Part shown: positions 44,918 through 57,470 of the stretch, in pieces
How positions within the stretch are numbered: position 1 is the first letter of the stretch
How the letters are laid out: the number at the start of each line of letters is the position of its first letter
DNA from: Proteromonas lacertae
Lineage: Eukaryota; Sar; Bigyra; Opalinata; Proteromonadidae
Direction: 5' to 3'
NCBI GenBank assembly: GCA_002245135.1
Contig: NGBS01000035.1
Coordinates: 1 to 64,000 of the forward strand
Length of the DNA stretch: 64,000 nucleotides
Notes under the pieces: generated by a model
The model's database searches: none
What the model saw: only the letters and a program-made list of their open reading frames with translations
What the model was told of the DNA's origin: nothing
Made by a program: the position numbers and the translations under genes

Positions 44918-45874
44918 TTATATCATGTCTATTACTGTGTCATAAAGTGATTGAAATTGTTCAACAAATGCTTCTTTTGTGCTGTTGTTTCTAATCTTAT
45001 GAACTGTTCTATTAGATATTAATTCTGCATATTCACTGTTGTTTGCCAAGTTATCTATACCAATTTTTCTGTCATTTAATGTTTTAACAACAAAATCACA
45101 AAACTTGTCTTTGAATGTATTATATTGGCTGAGAGCATTTGTAAAACGTTGTAATATATTTCCTTCCAATGGAACACCTGATAGTTCAATAAACTTATTT
45201 CGAAAGTTTGATCGAGTGTATATTGCATATTCTTCTACTTTTATATCTTTATTTTCTAACTCACTCATCCATCTTTCACATGTCTTTACTGGATCAGCTT
45301 CTATTTCAATTACTATTAATGTGATTGGTTTTCCTATTGATAGAATACCAGATCTTGATAATTCTAATAATTCTGGTATATGACGAGCTCCTAGATCAAA
45401 TGCGTACTTATCATACGATAATTCTGTTAAATCTTTTATCTTTTTGTCAATGATACCTTGCAAACTTTTTATCCATACATTCTTTTCAATACTTTCCTCT
45501 AATTGCTTCATAGTACATCCACATTCAAGTAATTCACTCTCTGTTATACCTACACAGTCAGAACTAAGCACCAACTCTTTAATAGCGCCATTGAACGATT
45601 TGTTCTTTCTATTAAAGCAGTCATAGTATTTATCAGGTGTAATTATGTATTGCAGTCTTTCTTTGGTTCTAATAGGTTCACCATCTCTGGTTATTTTTAA
45701 TAATACATCTTCTATCAATAAACTTATTGCTAAGTTTATTCTGTTACTATCTGCCCTTGATGGTATATCTAAGTCATCAAACGAGAAAGTAGCCCAGTTT
45801 TTGTTCTGTTCAAACAAGTGTCTAAGTGTAGACTTGCCTGAACCTGGTATTCCAACAGTGCAAACTAAAGTCAT
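44918..45874 (-). CDS. P-loop kinase-like protein, intronless
   Basis: A single intact 318-codon exon. The N-terminus has Walker A VGIPGSGKST, followed by FSFDDLDIP, a likely magnesium-binding Asp pair, and later ELLELSRSGILSIGKPITLIVIEIE. This resembles zeta-type or AAA_33 small-molecule/nucleic-acid kinases, but I cannot name it. No signal or membrane segment. It is tail-to-tail with the RCC1 gene (13 bp apart). The absence of introns and its steadier codon mix, compared with intron-rich neighbours, could mean a laterally acquired gene; intronless genes such as the phosphatase at 17614 also exist here, so this is weak evidence. Confidence 0.75.
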   Translation of the reverse strand: MTLVCTVGIPGSGKSTLRHLFEQNKNWATFSFDDLDIPSRADSNRINLAISLLIEDVLLKITRDGEPIRTKERLQYIITPDKYYDCFNRKNKSFNGAIKELVLSSDCVGITESELLECGCTMKQLEESIEKNVWIKSLQGIIDKKIKDLTELSYDKYAFDLGARHIPELLELSRSGILSIGKPITLIVIEIEADPVKTCERWMSELENKDIKVEEYAIYTRSNFRNKFIELSGVPLEGNILQRFTNALSQYNTFKDKFCDFVVKTLNDRKIGIDNLANNSEYAELISNRTVHKIRNNSTKEAFVEQFQSLYDTVIDMI

Positions 45875-46022
45875 ATTTTTATATTTGTGTGAGTTTTACA
45901 CTAGATTTCTTTATCACTAAACAAGTTAATTGCTTTGATAAAATCACATTTTTAAATAATAACCTACAAAACAATATCAAAACCCAGGAATACATATATT
46001 AATTTATAGAAATTAATAATTA

Positions 46023-47391
46023 TTAATAATCAGGATGAGTAGCCCAAAATTTAGTTAACTGTCCAACCATATCAGACAAACTGATATTTCCAGGTAAAAC
46101 ATACTCTGATCTTGCTTCAACCACAGAATATATATCAACATTTCTTATAGATGTAACAGGAGATGGTGTAATTCCAGGAACTTTAGATAGAAATTGTTTT
46201 CGTTGATTTTCCCATCTCTTTTTCCCCAGATTCACAAAATCACCATATAAGCCATGAGGAAACCATTCATTTGGGGGTTTATCAATATGTTTCATTTTAT
46301 TACGAAGTGCTTCAGATAATATTTTTCCTCCTGGTATTAAAAATACTGTAATTCCTTCTTCACTGCCTTTTTCTTTATTTATACGAACTAAATCTTTAAA
46401 TATCTATATAAATAATATTTTAATATATATTATATACCTCTTGTGTCTGTTTTTCATCTAATTGAAAAGTATTCACCTCAGAAAGCATTGTACAGCCAAA
46501 ATTAATATCTTTAAACTTCGGTATAATAGCCTCTAAATCCTGTGAAACGGACAAATCAAAACTTTCAAAGGGAATATTCTTTTCATTTAAATATTTCATC
46601 AAATCAGTTGAATAAAAATTATCATTTGGTAATTTCATCTTTTTCCTAAGCTCTGATGCATATTCACTTATTGGACCTCTCTTTCTAATATATACTAGTA
46701 AATGACCTCCTTCCCTTAACAAATACATACTATTTTCCACAGCTTGTGTTGCTTCTTTGTAATTATAAGGTAATTCATGTAATATGATTAGATCAAAACG
46801 ATCTGCTATGGATTTAGAAAGAGAATTGTAAGGACATAATTCCATTTGTACTGCATATGTAAAAGACATGCCTGTAATAGCTTGCTATATTATTAAATAT
46901 AGATAATATCTATTAATACACTAAATCTAGTCATTCTTTCAGGGAATACTAAGCAGTATCTATTTTGGATAGGTTTAGAATTTAGACATACCTTATTTTA
47001 TATACTGTATCAGCAAATTTATCAACTATTTGGATCTCTGAGTCTGGACTTGCACTCCATACAGTCATAGCTCGTAGCTGTTCTCTTTGTGCACTATAGA
47101 TACACAATATAATTGAATCTTTATATACACGAACCTCCAAGAATTTTGCTTCAACCATGAGAGAAAAGTTCTAACATAACCTGTATATTGATAAAATGTG
47201 GTTGCTTGGTAACGCAGGGCTGAATCTTCTATCCCTATCTTATTAGCTACGTGAGCCATATTATTCAAAATGAAAAAAAGATTCGGGTTTTGGTTTTCTA
47301 AATTCTTATAACGATTTTTGATTTTCTTATTTTGGAGAAGTTCTACCCCAGAATACTTACCCAAATCAACAAATGTCATACACAAATACAT
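46023..47391 (-). CDS. Class I methyltransferase-like protein, family unclear
   Basis: Six or so exons. Start at 47391 (MYLCMTFVDLGKYSGVELLQ). Joined through a 35-nt intron (about 47094-47128) the protein reads NSWRFVAQREQLRAMTVWSA, then through introns near 46975 and 46900 into YAVQMELCPYN. The strand RFDLIILHELPYNY and MYLLREGGHLLVYI look like motifs IV and VI of a SAM methyltransferase; a clean GxGxG motif is missing. The last exon has WFPHGLYGDFVNLGKKRWEN. Rsm22/METTL17-type mitoribosome factors share parts of this layout, but their Cys cluster is absent, so I leave it unnamed. The start is only 30 bp from the stop of the upstream gene on the same strand. Confidence 0.6.
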
Positions 47392-47421
47392 GTATGTAAA
47401 TGAATTAGTTTATAATTATAG

Positions 47422-49800
47422 TTAATTTAAATAAATAACACCATGACTTCTTAGTGTTGCTTTGATTTCTGGACTAAGATTCTCTTCACGATTAATAGCC
47501 AATTCCTTCAAATTTGGCAATACTGACAAGTATTTACATAAATCGATAATTCCGTGAGAATGGAAGTGATTATCTATATATAATATAAAAATAGTATATA
47601 TACTTGCTAGATTTAAATATTCTAAACCTGAAATATTCACTAAAAATGGTCCAATAAAGTTTATACCCATTCTTTTAATACAATTCTCATCCAACTCTAA
47701 TCTTTTCAATTTTGTAATATTAGACAAGTTTTCTGCAAAAGGTAAAAGATCACTATCATTTATAAGATTTCTTCTCAACTCTAATACCTCTAAATTTGTT
47801 AATGAACTTAATATCTCTGATATTGATCTTAATGAATTTGAATAAAGAAAACAGTAATTTAATTTGAGAGTAACTAATTGATGTAATACATTCAAACATT
47901 TACATAAGAAGTAAATATCAGTTGTAACTAATTCATTTCTTGTTAAATCCAAATACTCCAAATGTCTAATATAATCCATAGTAACTGACAATTCAACAAT
48001 ACCATACAGTGGATAAGTATAAGCATATCTTTTTCTACTTTCATAATTAGATAAGTGTAAATATTTCAAATATTTTATACTTACTAATGAACGAATTAAT
48101 GGAATATAATCATCTGAATCTAATGGTAAATTTAATATTGTCAATTTCTTTAAATGAATTATATATTTCATTGTATGAGATAATGAAGTTATTGCTTTAC
48201 TTGTATTGACTGAAATTCTGATTGAAATCTCTGAAAGATTATGTTGGTATTTCAACTTACTAAATAGAAATGATACATCATATAGATTAAAAGACAATCC
48301 TATATTAAATTAATATTAAAAAAAAAGAATAAAAAAAATAATATACTTTGAACAACAAATTTACATATATGATGATATGTCAATAACAACATATCAATAT
48401 AATTATCCATCAATTTATCATTATTCAAATGATCATATCTGAATGTGCCATTATTACTACTCCCAGAACGAATTACTAATTCATTTGTAAATTCAAAACA
48501 ATTTGTATCTTTCACACCTCTGAATAATTTCAATTGTAAATCGAAATAATTGTCATTTAATGGATTATGACTCATTATACTGTCTCTTTGTAGTTTTTCC
48601 AGAATATAATCACAATTTGATTTCTTATATAAACTTAATGATAATAATAATATGAATAAACTGTCATTATATAAATTCCTTAAATATCTGTTTATTAAAT
48701 CATTAAAAATCTCTCTTTCTTCATTCAATATTTCGTCAATTGCTTTTAATGATGAAAATGACAATTCTTTTGATAATCGAAATATCTCCATCATACCTCC
48801 ATCTTCTCTATTATTACAATTTTTTATTTTCTTTTTTATTCTTTCAGATTTACTTTCTGATAAATAACTGATTATTTCATCTATAGTTTTTCTCTCATTT
48901 TTGTTATAACATAAACACATATCTAATAACTCTTTATATTCCTTTGAAATACTACTATTATCATACAATTTAGAAGGATGGAGTTGTTTTCTATACATTT
49001 TAATAATACTCTTTGAGGAAAATATATTCTCATGATATGTTGATAATATGTAATATATTATACAACCTAAACTCCAAATATCACAACTTAAATCATATTC
49101 TCTATTTGAATATACCTCAGGAGCTATATATTCCAAAGTACTGAATGGCAAATCAGCTATTTTATTTGAACAATTATATAGTAAATAGTGTTTTATATCA
49201 CAAAAATAACAGTTGTAATTCTGTGAAATAAATATGTTGGTAGGTTTTAAATTGCTTATTAATATATTGTTAGAATGAAATTCTTTTATATTTAAACAGA
49301 TTTTGATCAAAAAATCATTCAATAAATTGTTTTCAATTAACTGATGAATTGGTGTTGTTTGTTCTGATTTATGATAATTATTACACTCTTCCTTTAATAA
49401 TATCTCTTTTGAAATATGACTTAGTTTATCTATACTACATGAAAAATAGGCTGTTCTTATTAGAAGAACAGAATTATCGACTATTTGGGAAGTAAAAGGA
49501 ATTATCAAATTCATTGGAAAACGAGAGAGTTCTTTCTCCTATATAAGTTCAAATATATTATATACATATTTTGTAATGGTTTTAAAGTTTCTTGAATCAA
49601 TACTAATAGATTTTATGACATGACTAATCCGATTATTTCTCTTCTCATAAAAACGAACATACTTTGAGGATATATAATCATCATATATTGTCTACATATA
49701 TAAATTAAGTATAAATACTGACATAACACAAATCTCTCTTGTTAGATATGGTATTCAGCTCAAACAAATATAAATCCGCAATCTTATTTATCAAAACCAG
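47422..49800 (-). CDS. Pseudokinase-LRR fusion protein
   Basis: The 5' end is unsure; a readable exon starts near 49800 (LVLINKIADLYLFELNTISN) and continues through 27-nt introns (near 49694-49720 and 49540-49566). The kinase-like domain has TLEYIAPEVYSN and CDIWSLGCIIYYIL, but the catalytic loop is ISNLKPTNIFI (HRD lost) and the DFG site reads CDI, so it should be catalytically dead. A helical part of about 150 residues follows, then, via a 46-nt intron, ten or so leucine-rich repeats (LEYLDLTRNELV, LEVLELRRNLINDSDL, LKRLELDENCIKRMG) with one more intron near 47573-47604. About 750 residues. Likely a signalling scaffold or sensor. Confidence 0.7.
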
Positions 49801-50000
49801 TTTCAATGTGATATTCTAAATAGAAGAAGAGAAATTAAAAGAAACAATAAAGACACATTAATACATTTTAATACATTCTGGATGTATTTGTGGAATAAAT
49901 GTATTAACTATACTAATGAATTATTATTAAGATTATATACCAGAAAAAAATACAATACAATAAATAAATGAAATTATAAACCTAATAAAAAAACAATTTT

Positions 50001-53000
50001 CTATAATTTATCAAAATATGCAGTTTTCCATTTATATTTACCATGTGGTCTTAAAGCACTGAAATTATAACTTCTCTATGATATATTATAAGAAGCATAA
50101 TAAATACAATATTTGATAAATGTAAATGATAACTTTTAATATCATAACAGGGATTCAATACATCATATTTCATAATATCAGCATAATATGTAATAACTTG
50201 ATCACATCCTTGTTCTCCTAAATAGATTAATGGTATTTTTGTATAATTATCTCTAATTGGAGAAAGAAAGATCCATGAATCTTGACTGTCAATATTTGGA
50301 TAGATATATGACTTCATTATATTATTCTTATATTCATAAATCTCCCATTTTGTTAATGAAACGAATATATTTTCAAATTTCACTTTATTCAATCTTTCTA
50401 AAGATTGTTCATCATAAAGTATATCACTATTACCTATTATAACTATAGAATCATCTGGAATATATTTCTTTGAGTATTCAAAAGCATAATTGAAGCTGAG
50501 TCTTTCATCATTTACCACCTATTATTATATAAATTATTAAACAATGATAATACTTGAATTATTTTCTGTAAATTTGGTAAGGAAGAAAAATCATATTCTC
50601 TTTCATTTATTAAATGAATTTGATGTATTCTTTTATTGTTCAAGTTATATTTCAAACAAAAATCTATTTCTTTTTGCCTTTCTGTATTGTTACTTTTATA
50701 GTATTGAGTTATTAAATAGATTCTTCTTTCTTTCGATTCTTTGTTGATATAATTTGATGGTAATAATGAAAATACTTTATCATACTCTTCTTTGCATGTT
50801 ATTTTGTCTTTAGCGAATATTTCTATATTAATTAGACACAATTAATAAAAAATAAAATATTATATATACTATTTCTATCATATATTTCACTTCTGATTCT
50901 TCTTATGAATATATCATTTGATTTGAATATATCAATGTAATATTCACTACAAACAATAGAATAAAAATAAATAGATTATACATTCTCTTTAATTCATCAT
51001 CTGTGAGATTTGGATATAATTGTTTCAATGCTTGAAGAGAATAAGCCTAAATAGATTCATATTAATGATAATTATTATACAATATCATATTTTTTATCAA
51101 TTGCATCTAAGCAAATTATAGATTCTTGCACGTTTGGTTCAAACTGAGTGAAATTCAAATATCTCATTGGAAATAGATATGCATCATTTTTAGCCTATTT
51201 TATAAAAATATATAAAATAGCAGTAAATACGAAAACCATCAAAAAATCAAAGAAAAAATGATGTATCATTAATGTTTCTTTCACATACTCTTTAAGTAAT
51301 GGAGTCATCAGTATTTGAGCATAAATATTATATAAATACTATTAAAAAAAGAAATGATAAAATGAGTGATATATATATATTATACTCTTGATTTACTATT
51401 TAATGATATAGAAACAGAAATTTTAAACTCTTTAGCTGGAGGATATATCTTAAATAGATTATATGCTTCAATAAATGCTATAGATTTATCAGTTAGTGTA
51501 AGTAGAAAGGTATGAAGGTAATTAATATTAGTTGGTAATATTTCTATTGCTTTTTCAAGTTGTTCCATATTCTCTTCATTCATTATATCTTCCATATCTT
51601 CGTCAAACACATCATATTTTAGAATTATTAATTTCTTAAGTTTTATATTACCAAAGATATTGTTAAATAATGACAACCATTCTCTATATACATCAATTCT
51701 CATTTCTAATAGTTTTGATAAGTTAATTGTTTCATCGATAAATGATTCTTTAAATTTATCATAATTATTACTTACATACACAACATTATTAATATAATGT
51801 TCAATAGAAAATGAACAAGAAAATGGGAATAGATATGTATTATTAACCAATGAAATTAAAGATTGAGTTTGAAGATCTGAGTTACATAGAATCATATATG
51901 GTTTCTATATATCAACAAATATTATCATTTGTATAAAAAATACTTTAAAATATGTATATAATTGAATATCTTCAATATTTACAACTGGAAATGGAATTAA
52001 TCCCATATCAACAATGGAATATATATTCAACAATTTTTCAACATCTACTTATATAATACATTGTAATAATGAATATAAAATATACTATTTTCAGTTGAAT
52101 ATTTAATTTGCTTTTTAATTGATTGGTTAATTCTACTAATATGAGAATCTATATAATCTATTGTCCCAGCATTACTATTTAATATAAATAAAATATAAAT
52201 AAAATACTCCACAATAATAATCATTTTACTTTCTTTTACTTTATCCAAAATACCACAAATCACATCAAACATCTCTTCCATTATTATATTATTCTGCAGA
52301 TTCAATAAATATAAAAATGTGTTATTAGCAATATTATATTTGGATTTTGTAATATTTTCATAATTAAACATTATTTTTGGCAATAAATACATTTGTGATG
52401 AGAAATACATCAGTTGAAATTCTTTCATTCTATTTATATTCATTTTCTTATTTTCTATCATTGTTGTATCAACTGCAATAATATAATCTATTGATTTCAT
52501 ATAAACTATATTTCTTGGATTAAACAATATCTGAATTGGACTAAATCTTCCTTGAAATAATATGTATAAGTCCAAACTTGATTCTATATCAAACACTATT
52601 ATTAAATCCAATTGTTCATTGGTGATTTGATTCTGTGTGATTTCAAGGTTTTCTGTTTCTATTTTAACACAAAAATCACTTGATTCTAAAGAATAACACT
52701 TTAAATTATATCTTTTATCTTCGATAAAATCCATTAAACTCTAATGATTAAAAATTCATAATATACTTCGATATGTATAAAATTAATATCAAGTAACTTA
52801 GTATTTGGTACAAATAAACCAATACTATACACAGATTTAGCTACAAATGGTTCTAATTGCATAAATGGTGAAGTATATTCAATTTGAGGTAGAATGTTGA
52901 TTAAAATGTCATTTAACAATGAATATGTCTCATAATTCAATAATCTTGCTTTATTAAGATAGGAAAAACATATGTTAATAAAATCAATAAACGTATCATT

Positions 53001-53138
53001 TACTGTGCTTATTTTGGATTTATAATATTTTTCTTCCAACATAATTGCTAATTTTGATTTTTCTATTTCGAGAGTCTTAAACGAAACAGGATATGTCTCA
53101 TAACAATTCCATATACTATAATAACTGCATTGACACAT
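50001..53138 (-). CDS. Two-module glycosyltransferase (GT41-like plus GT)
   Basis: About nine exons, ATG 53138 (MCQCSYYSIWNCYETYPVSF). The first half carries RFSPIQILFNPRNIVYMKSI followed by DYIIAVD and, later, KKPYMILCNSDLQTQ, the pattern of TPR-linked GT41 (O-GlcNAc-transferase-like) enzymes, though the usual Gly-His-Pro is diverged. Introns near 52735-52760, 52045-52085, 51905, 51340, 51195-51230, 51050-51083, 50950, 50845, 50521-50556 and 50081-50112 link it to a second part, RRIYLITQYYKSNNTERQKE with DDSIVIIGNSDILYDEQSLE, a family seen in protists and large viruses with an Asn-Ser-Asp motif. No signal peptide, so a cytosolic or nuclear site is possible. One gene or two cannot be proved, but frame carries through. 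End TAG at 50001. Confidence 0.6.
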
Positions 53139-53273
53139 GCAAAATAACAGCTATGACGTTTTAGATATACTATTATATACTAATAAAGGCAGGAAACGGA
53201 GTAACATTGTTATTTATGTTCAAACCGATATTCAAGCTTAATATATAAAAAAAAGTAATAATCAACTAACAAT

Positions 53274-54949
53274 TTAAAAATGTTTAACATTATCATATTG
53301 TACTACTTTATCATCACCATATTTGCAATAAAAAATCATTCCTAATATTGAGATCAAACCACAAACAGAAAATGACAAGAACCACTATAAACTTAAACAG
53401 AATATATATATACATTTGGATTTTCACCATTAATTAAATAACCTGTAACAACTGGAGCAATAATACCAGTTATATTAATTAAAGAAAAAACATAGTGATA
53501 ATCATTCAAATAAAAAGATATAAGTAGCAAAAGTCATATTAGAACAAGCATAAATAATACCAGCAAACTTCGGACAAACATCCAACATATTGGGAATAAA
53601 ACCACCATTCAAAATACCAGTAGCACCAATTGCAAAAGTAATACATAAAAAACAAATCCATTCATTATTCGATATACCTGCAATAATAACAAAAAATGTA
53701 AATAATAGCAATCCTAAACTATTACAAACAGTTCTCACTGTTAATATTCTTGTATTATGAACAATGAAATAATCCGCTAAATTACCAGTAACTGAACTCA
53801 TTATTGCTAATAGTAAATATGGAAAAAATGTAACTAATCCAGCTTGTTGAGTTGAATAATTAAACTTCATTTTAAAATAAGTTGGTAAAAATGTTAATAA
53901 AGTATTCTCTCCATATCCATGTCCAAAATGTACTGCATAAATTGCTAATATAGAAGGCGTAGTAATAAACATCTTCCAAGGAACAGATTGATTTAATATT
54001 TGTGATAAATCATGAGTGTTATGAACTAAAATCACTTTTTGAATAGATGAAGATGATAATGTTGATGGTGCTGAACTAGATGATGATTTTAATATCTTAC
54101 TACCACTATTATTATTATCTTCAATATTTCTTTCTATTTCTTCTCTTTGTCCTTCTTCACTATCATCATCATAATCATCATCATCATTATTACCATCATT
54201 TTGAAATAACAATAATTCCTCTTTAGTAATAAATGGATCTTCTTTAGGAGATGGATATATATATAAACACCATATTATATAATATATTACTCCTAAATAA
54301 CCAAATGTATTGAATGTACCTCTCCATCCCCACGATGAATTACAGATATAACCTGATAATGGCATTCCTATTGTACTTCCTAAAGTACCTCCTGCCCATA
54401 TATATCCAACCATTTTACTACGATCGTGAATAGGTGCCCATATTGATAATAATGATTGGATTGCTGGGAAGGCTGCTCCTTCAAAAATACCTGTTAAAAA
54501 TCTAACAATTAATCTATACACAAAATAAATTGAAAATATTTATTATTTTATATACAATGCATGAAAATTTGATGCAATATGTGGAATAAACAGATTCAGT
54601 AAGGATGGAACAAAAATTGATAAACCAAACAAATGCCTAGAAGATTAAATTTCATTTATGTTGTTATACTTTCCTCCTATTTTCAATGACAACCAACCCG
54701 ATGGAATTTGAAGAAATAAATATCCCCAGAAAAATGATGATAATAAGATTCCTTTCTGCTTCTCTAATATAATTAGCTCACAAAATCAATACCTTCCCAG
54801 TGAAATTCATCTTTCATTGGAATAATGGATATAGAGAGGTTCACTCTGAGAAACATAGTCTATATTATTGAATAATCAATCTTTTATACAATATATAATC
54901 CTAAATGACAAAATGTGACAAGCATATAACGTCTGGGAATGTTTATCAT
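53274..54949 (-). CDS. SLC17-like MFS anion transporter
   Basis: MFS carrier with motifs of the SLC17/anion-cation symporter branch: RVNLSISIIPMKDEF, ILLSSFFWGYLFLQIPSGWL, RFLTGIFEGAAFPAIQSLLS and GGTLGSTIGMPLSGYI. ATG 54949 (MINIPRRYMLVTFCHLGLYI), then introns of 30, 29, 33 and about 41 nt. The central loop has an Asp/Glu-rich insert (NDGNNDDDDYDDDSEEG). The last exon follows a 29-nt intron and ends FYCKYGDDKVVQYDNVKHF at 53274. Twelve helices can be traced. Substrate unknown: SLC17 members carry phosphate, sialic acid or glutamate. Divergent from VAC14, about 105 bp apart, with the shared promoter element between them. Confidence 0.88.
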
Positions 54950-54997
54950 TTTGTTTCTTATGCTGGTATAAAAGAATTTTGGAGAAAACATAAATCC

Positions 54998-55047
54998 TCA
55001 AGCTAATCAGCTTGAAGAATTTTTGAAACACCCTTTTCAAAATAAAA
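54998..55047. promoter_or_regulatory. CAAGCT/AGCTTGA element between MFS and VAC14
   Basis: Reads CTCAAGCTAATCAGCTTGAA, a near-palindrome with AGCTTGA in both directions, followed at 55033-55047 by TTTTCAAAATAAAAT. The parts equal those at 21833 and 36921 but in a different order. The gap between the two divergent genes is only about 105 bp, so this element probably serves both. Confidence 0.55.
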
Positions 55048-55054
55048 TCTTTCA

Positions 55055-57382
55055 ATGTCTGTAACAGCTACAGCTTCACCATTACTTGTATTAGTTAAGA
55101 AAATCTAGGTGATCGTACTTTTGAGAAAAGAAAGGTTGCAGTTGATGAATTGACTGAAACAATCAAAAAATTGGTTGTATGCTATATTCAATTATTGTAT
55201 CGTAGATACAAAAGCAAAGTGCAGAAATAGAAGCAATAATAGAATGTATAAATACAGATTTTATAAAATCTGCAAACAGTAATGCTAGAAAAGGTGGAAT
55301 ACTAGCATTAGCTGGTATAGCTGTTGGTTTATCAGATAATATAAAACCGTATTTAGATAATTTAATAACACCAGTAATACACACAGTTGAAGATCCAGAC
55401 CCTCGTGTTCGTTATTATGCATGTGAATCACTTTATAATATCATCCGAATAACTGGTCACGAGTCTTTGGAATATTTCAATAATTTATTTGATTGTTTGT
55501 GTAGATTATTCCCAGATATTGATATGGATGTAAAGAATATATCATTTTATATAGAAATTTGAATTTTATTTACATTTTACCTTAATATATCATAAGGATC
55601 ACGAGTATTAGATGAATTATTGAAACAGTATGTAACTCAATATGATAACTTCAATATCCAATCATTTATACCACTTCTCAATAAATATTACTCAATGGGA
55701 AATGCATATGTAAGAAGACTACTACTATCTTGGATTAAAGTATTTTATTAAAACGACTATATTTTTATTAATTTTTAGATTTTTGATTCTATTCCATCAA
55801 TTGACATGACTGATTATTTACCTGAGTATTTAGGTGGGATATTGGATATGTTGGATGATTCGCATATAGAAATAAGACAGGAAGCTGATAGTATTTTAAA
55901 TGACTTGTTAGATCAATTGAAAACAACAAATGTGAAAGAGATTGAATATAATAATATTGTATAAATATATATAATTGTTTATTTTTATGTATAGTTGAGA
56001 ATAGTTGTAAATCATTGTGTTGCTAATGACAAATTCATTCGATCAACTGCTTTACACTGGTTAAATGAATTATTGAATTTAGGGAAAGAGATATTATTAT
56101 CAGATACATATTTAATATTAGACACATTATTTCAAAGGATGAATGATGTTGATGAAATAAGTAATTTGTCATTGGAAACACATCAAATGTTATTAAATAT
56201 AGTATAGAATATATATATATTTATATTTATCACTTCTTTTATTATTATTATTATTATTATTATTAGATTAATAATACTGAAATGTCACTCGATTATGGTC
56301 CAATCATTGATCGTTTAATAGCTGAATTAGCAAATACAGTAATCCCTTCCAGAATCGCTTCACTTCAGACATTATCAATTTTATTAATACGAAAGACAAT
56401 TAATCCTATTGAATATTTAAACCAAATTGTTCCTCCTTTATTAAAAACATTGAGTGATGAAGACGATCAAGTGATTATGAAAGATTTAGATGTATTAATT
56501 ATTATAGCAAAGATAAATGACCAATTAGAGCCAATACTGATGAATGTGCTAAATGTATAATAATTATGATATAGTTATTGTTTGTATAGTTATTTGAAAC
56601 GGATAGAAATTTATTGAAAATAAGAGGTCCGTTGATTATTAGAACATTTTCATTACATTTAAATTCAATTACTGTTTATAAAACATTATCAAGAATTTTA
56701 TTAGTATGTTCATTTTGTTTTTTATAAAATAGAAATTTACTGATTTAAATTTTGTAGATCATATGATTCATTCATTAAATATAATAATGATGACTGCACC
56801 AGAATTACACTTGATTAGAGATGCTTTAAAAATAACAACAACAACAACAGAAACAACAACAAGCGATAAAATCAAATGAAGATATATTCTGGAATATATA
56901 CTCAACTTGGTGCTATAATCCTATCTCATTATTTTCACTTTGTATTTTATCACAAAAATATTATTTATCTTATAATCTAATACAATATTATGGTAATATT
57001 GAACCAAATATCAACTTCTTACTTCAAATTGATAGATTTATTCAACTTCTAGAATCTCCTATATTTGTACATGTAAGGTTATCTTTGTTGAATGAAAGTA
57101 GTAATAATTTTCAATATTTAATTAAATCACTATACGGTTTGTTGATGATTTTACCTCAGAGTAATACCTATCATACATTGAAAGAAAGATTGCAATGTAT
57201 TACTACAATGCATTTGTCATTAGGAAGTGCAAATCATATGTATATATTACATATAATGTTATTTATAATGTAGTGTTCCATATGAAGAAGATATATCGAA
57301 ATATATTAATCACTTCAATGAAGTTCAGAAATTGCTGAAAGAATGGAGAGTAACACATCCAGATAATCCATTACCTAAATAA
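55055..57382 (+). CDS. VAC14: VAC14 HEAT-repeat scaffold
   Basis: Scaffold for the Fab1/PIKfyve-Fig4 complex that makes PI(3,5)P2 on endolysosomes. ATG 55055; the diagnostic early part is RTFEKRKVAVDELTETIKKL, KGGILALAGIAVGLSDNIKP and DPDPRVRYYACESLYNIIRI, followed by LHWLNELLNLGKEILL and a C-terminal block ending HFNEVQKLLKEWRVTHPDNP. Nine or so introns; one, 55537-55596, is unusual. Two frame breaks: AAAA at 55100-55103 directly after the first exon residues, and the ACA repeat at 56825-56865. Length about 660 residues, slightly short of animal VAC14. With TTC27, TrpRS and TRMT2A it belongs to the conserved housekeeping set. Confidence 0.9.
55537..55596 (+). other. Candidate AT-AG (U12-like) intron in VAC14
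   Basis: IDMDVK must join RSRVLDELLKQ. No GT donor does this in frame; ATATATCATT at 55537 and CATAAG ending at 55596 do. An ACCTTAAT stretch sits about 12 nt before the 3' end, matching the position and most bases of the U12 branch site TTCCTTAAC. 60 nt long. Confidence 0.5.
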
Positions 57383-57470
57383 TTTATGTTTATTTCTCTG
57401 TTTTGTTTTTTTAGTATGAAAGGATATAAAAAATTCAAACTTGTTTGCTTCATTTTAATTTTGCATTTTG

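Noticed and set aside
57383-57470. Blastocystis-style stop formation by polyadenylation with TGTTTGTT
   Set aside because: Genes here end in encoded stops, and I found no consistent TGTTTGTT signal behind them.
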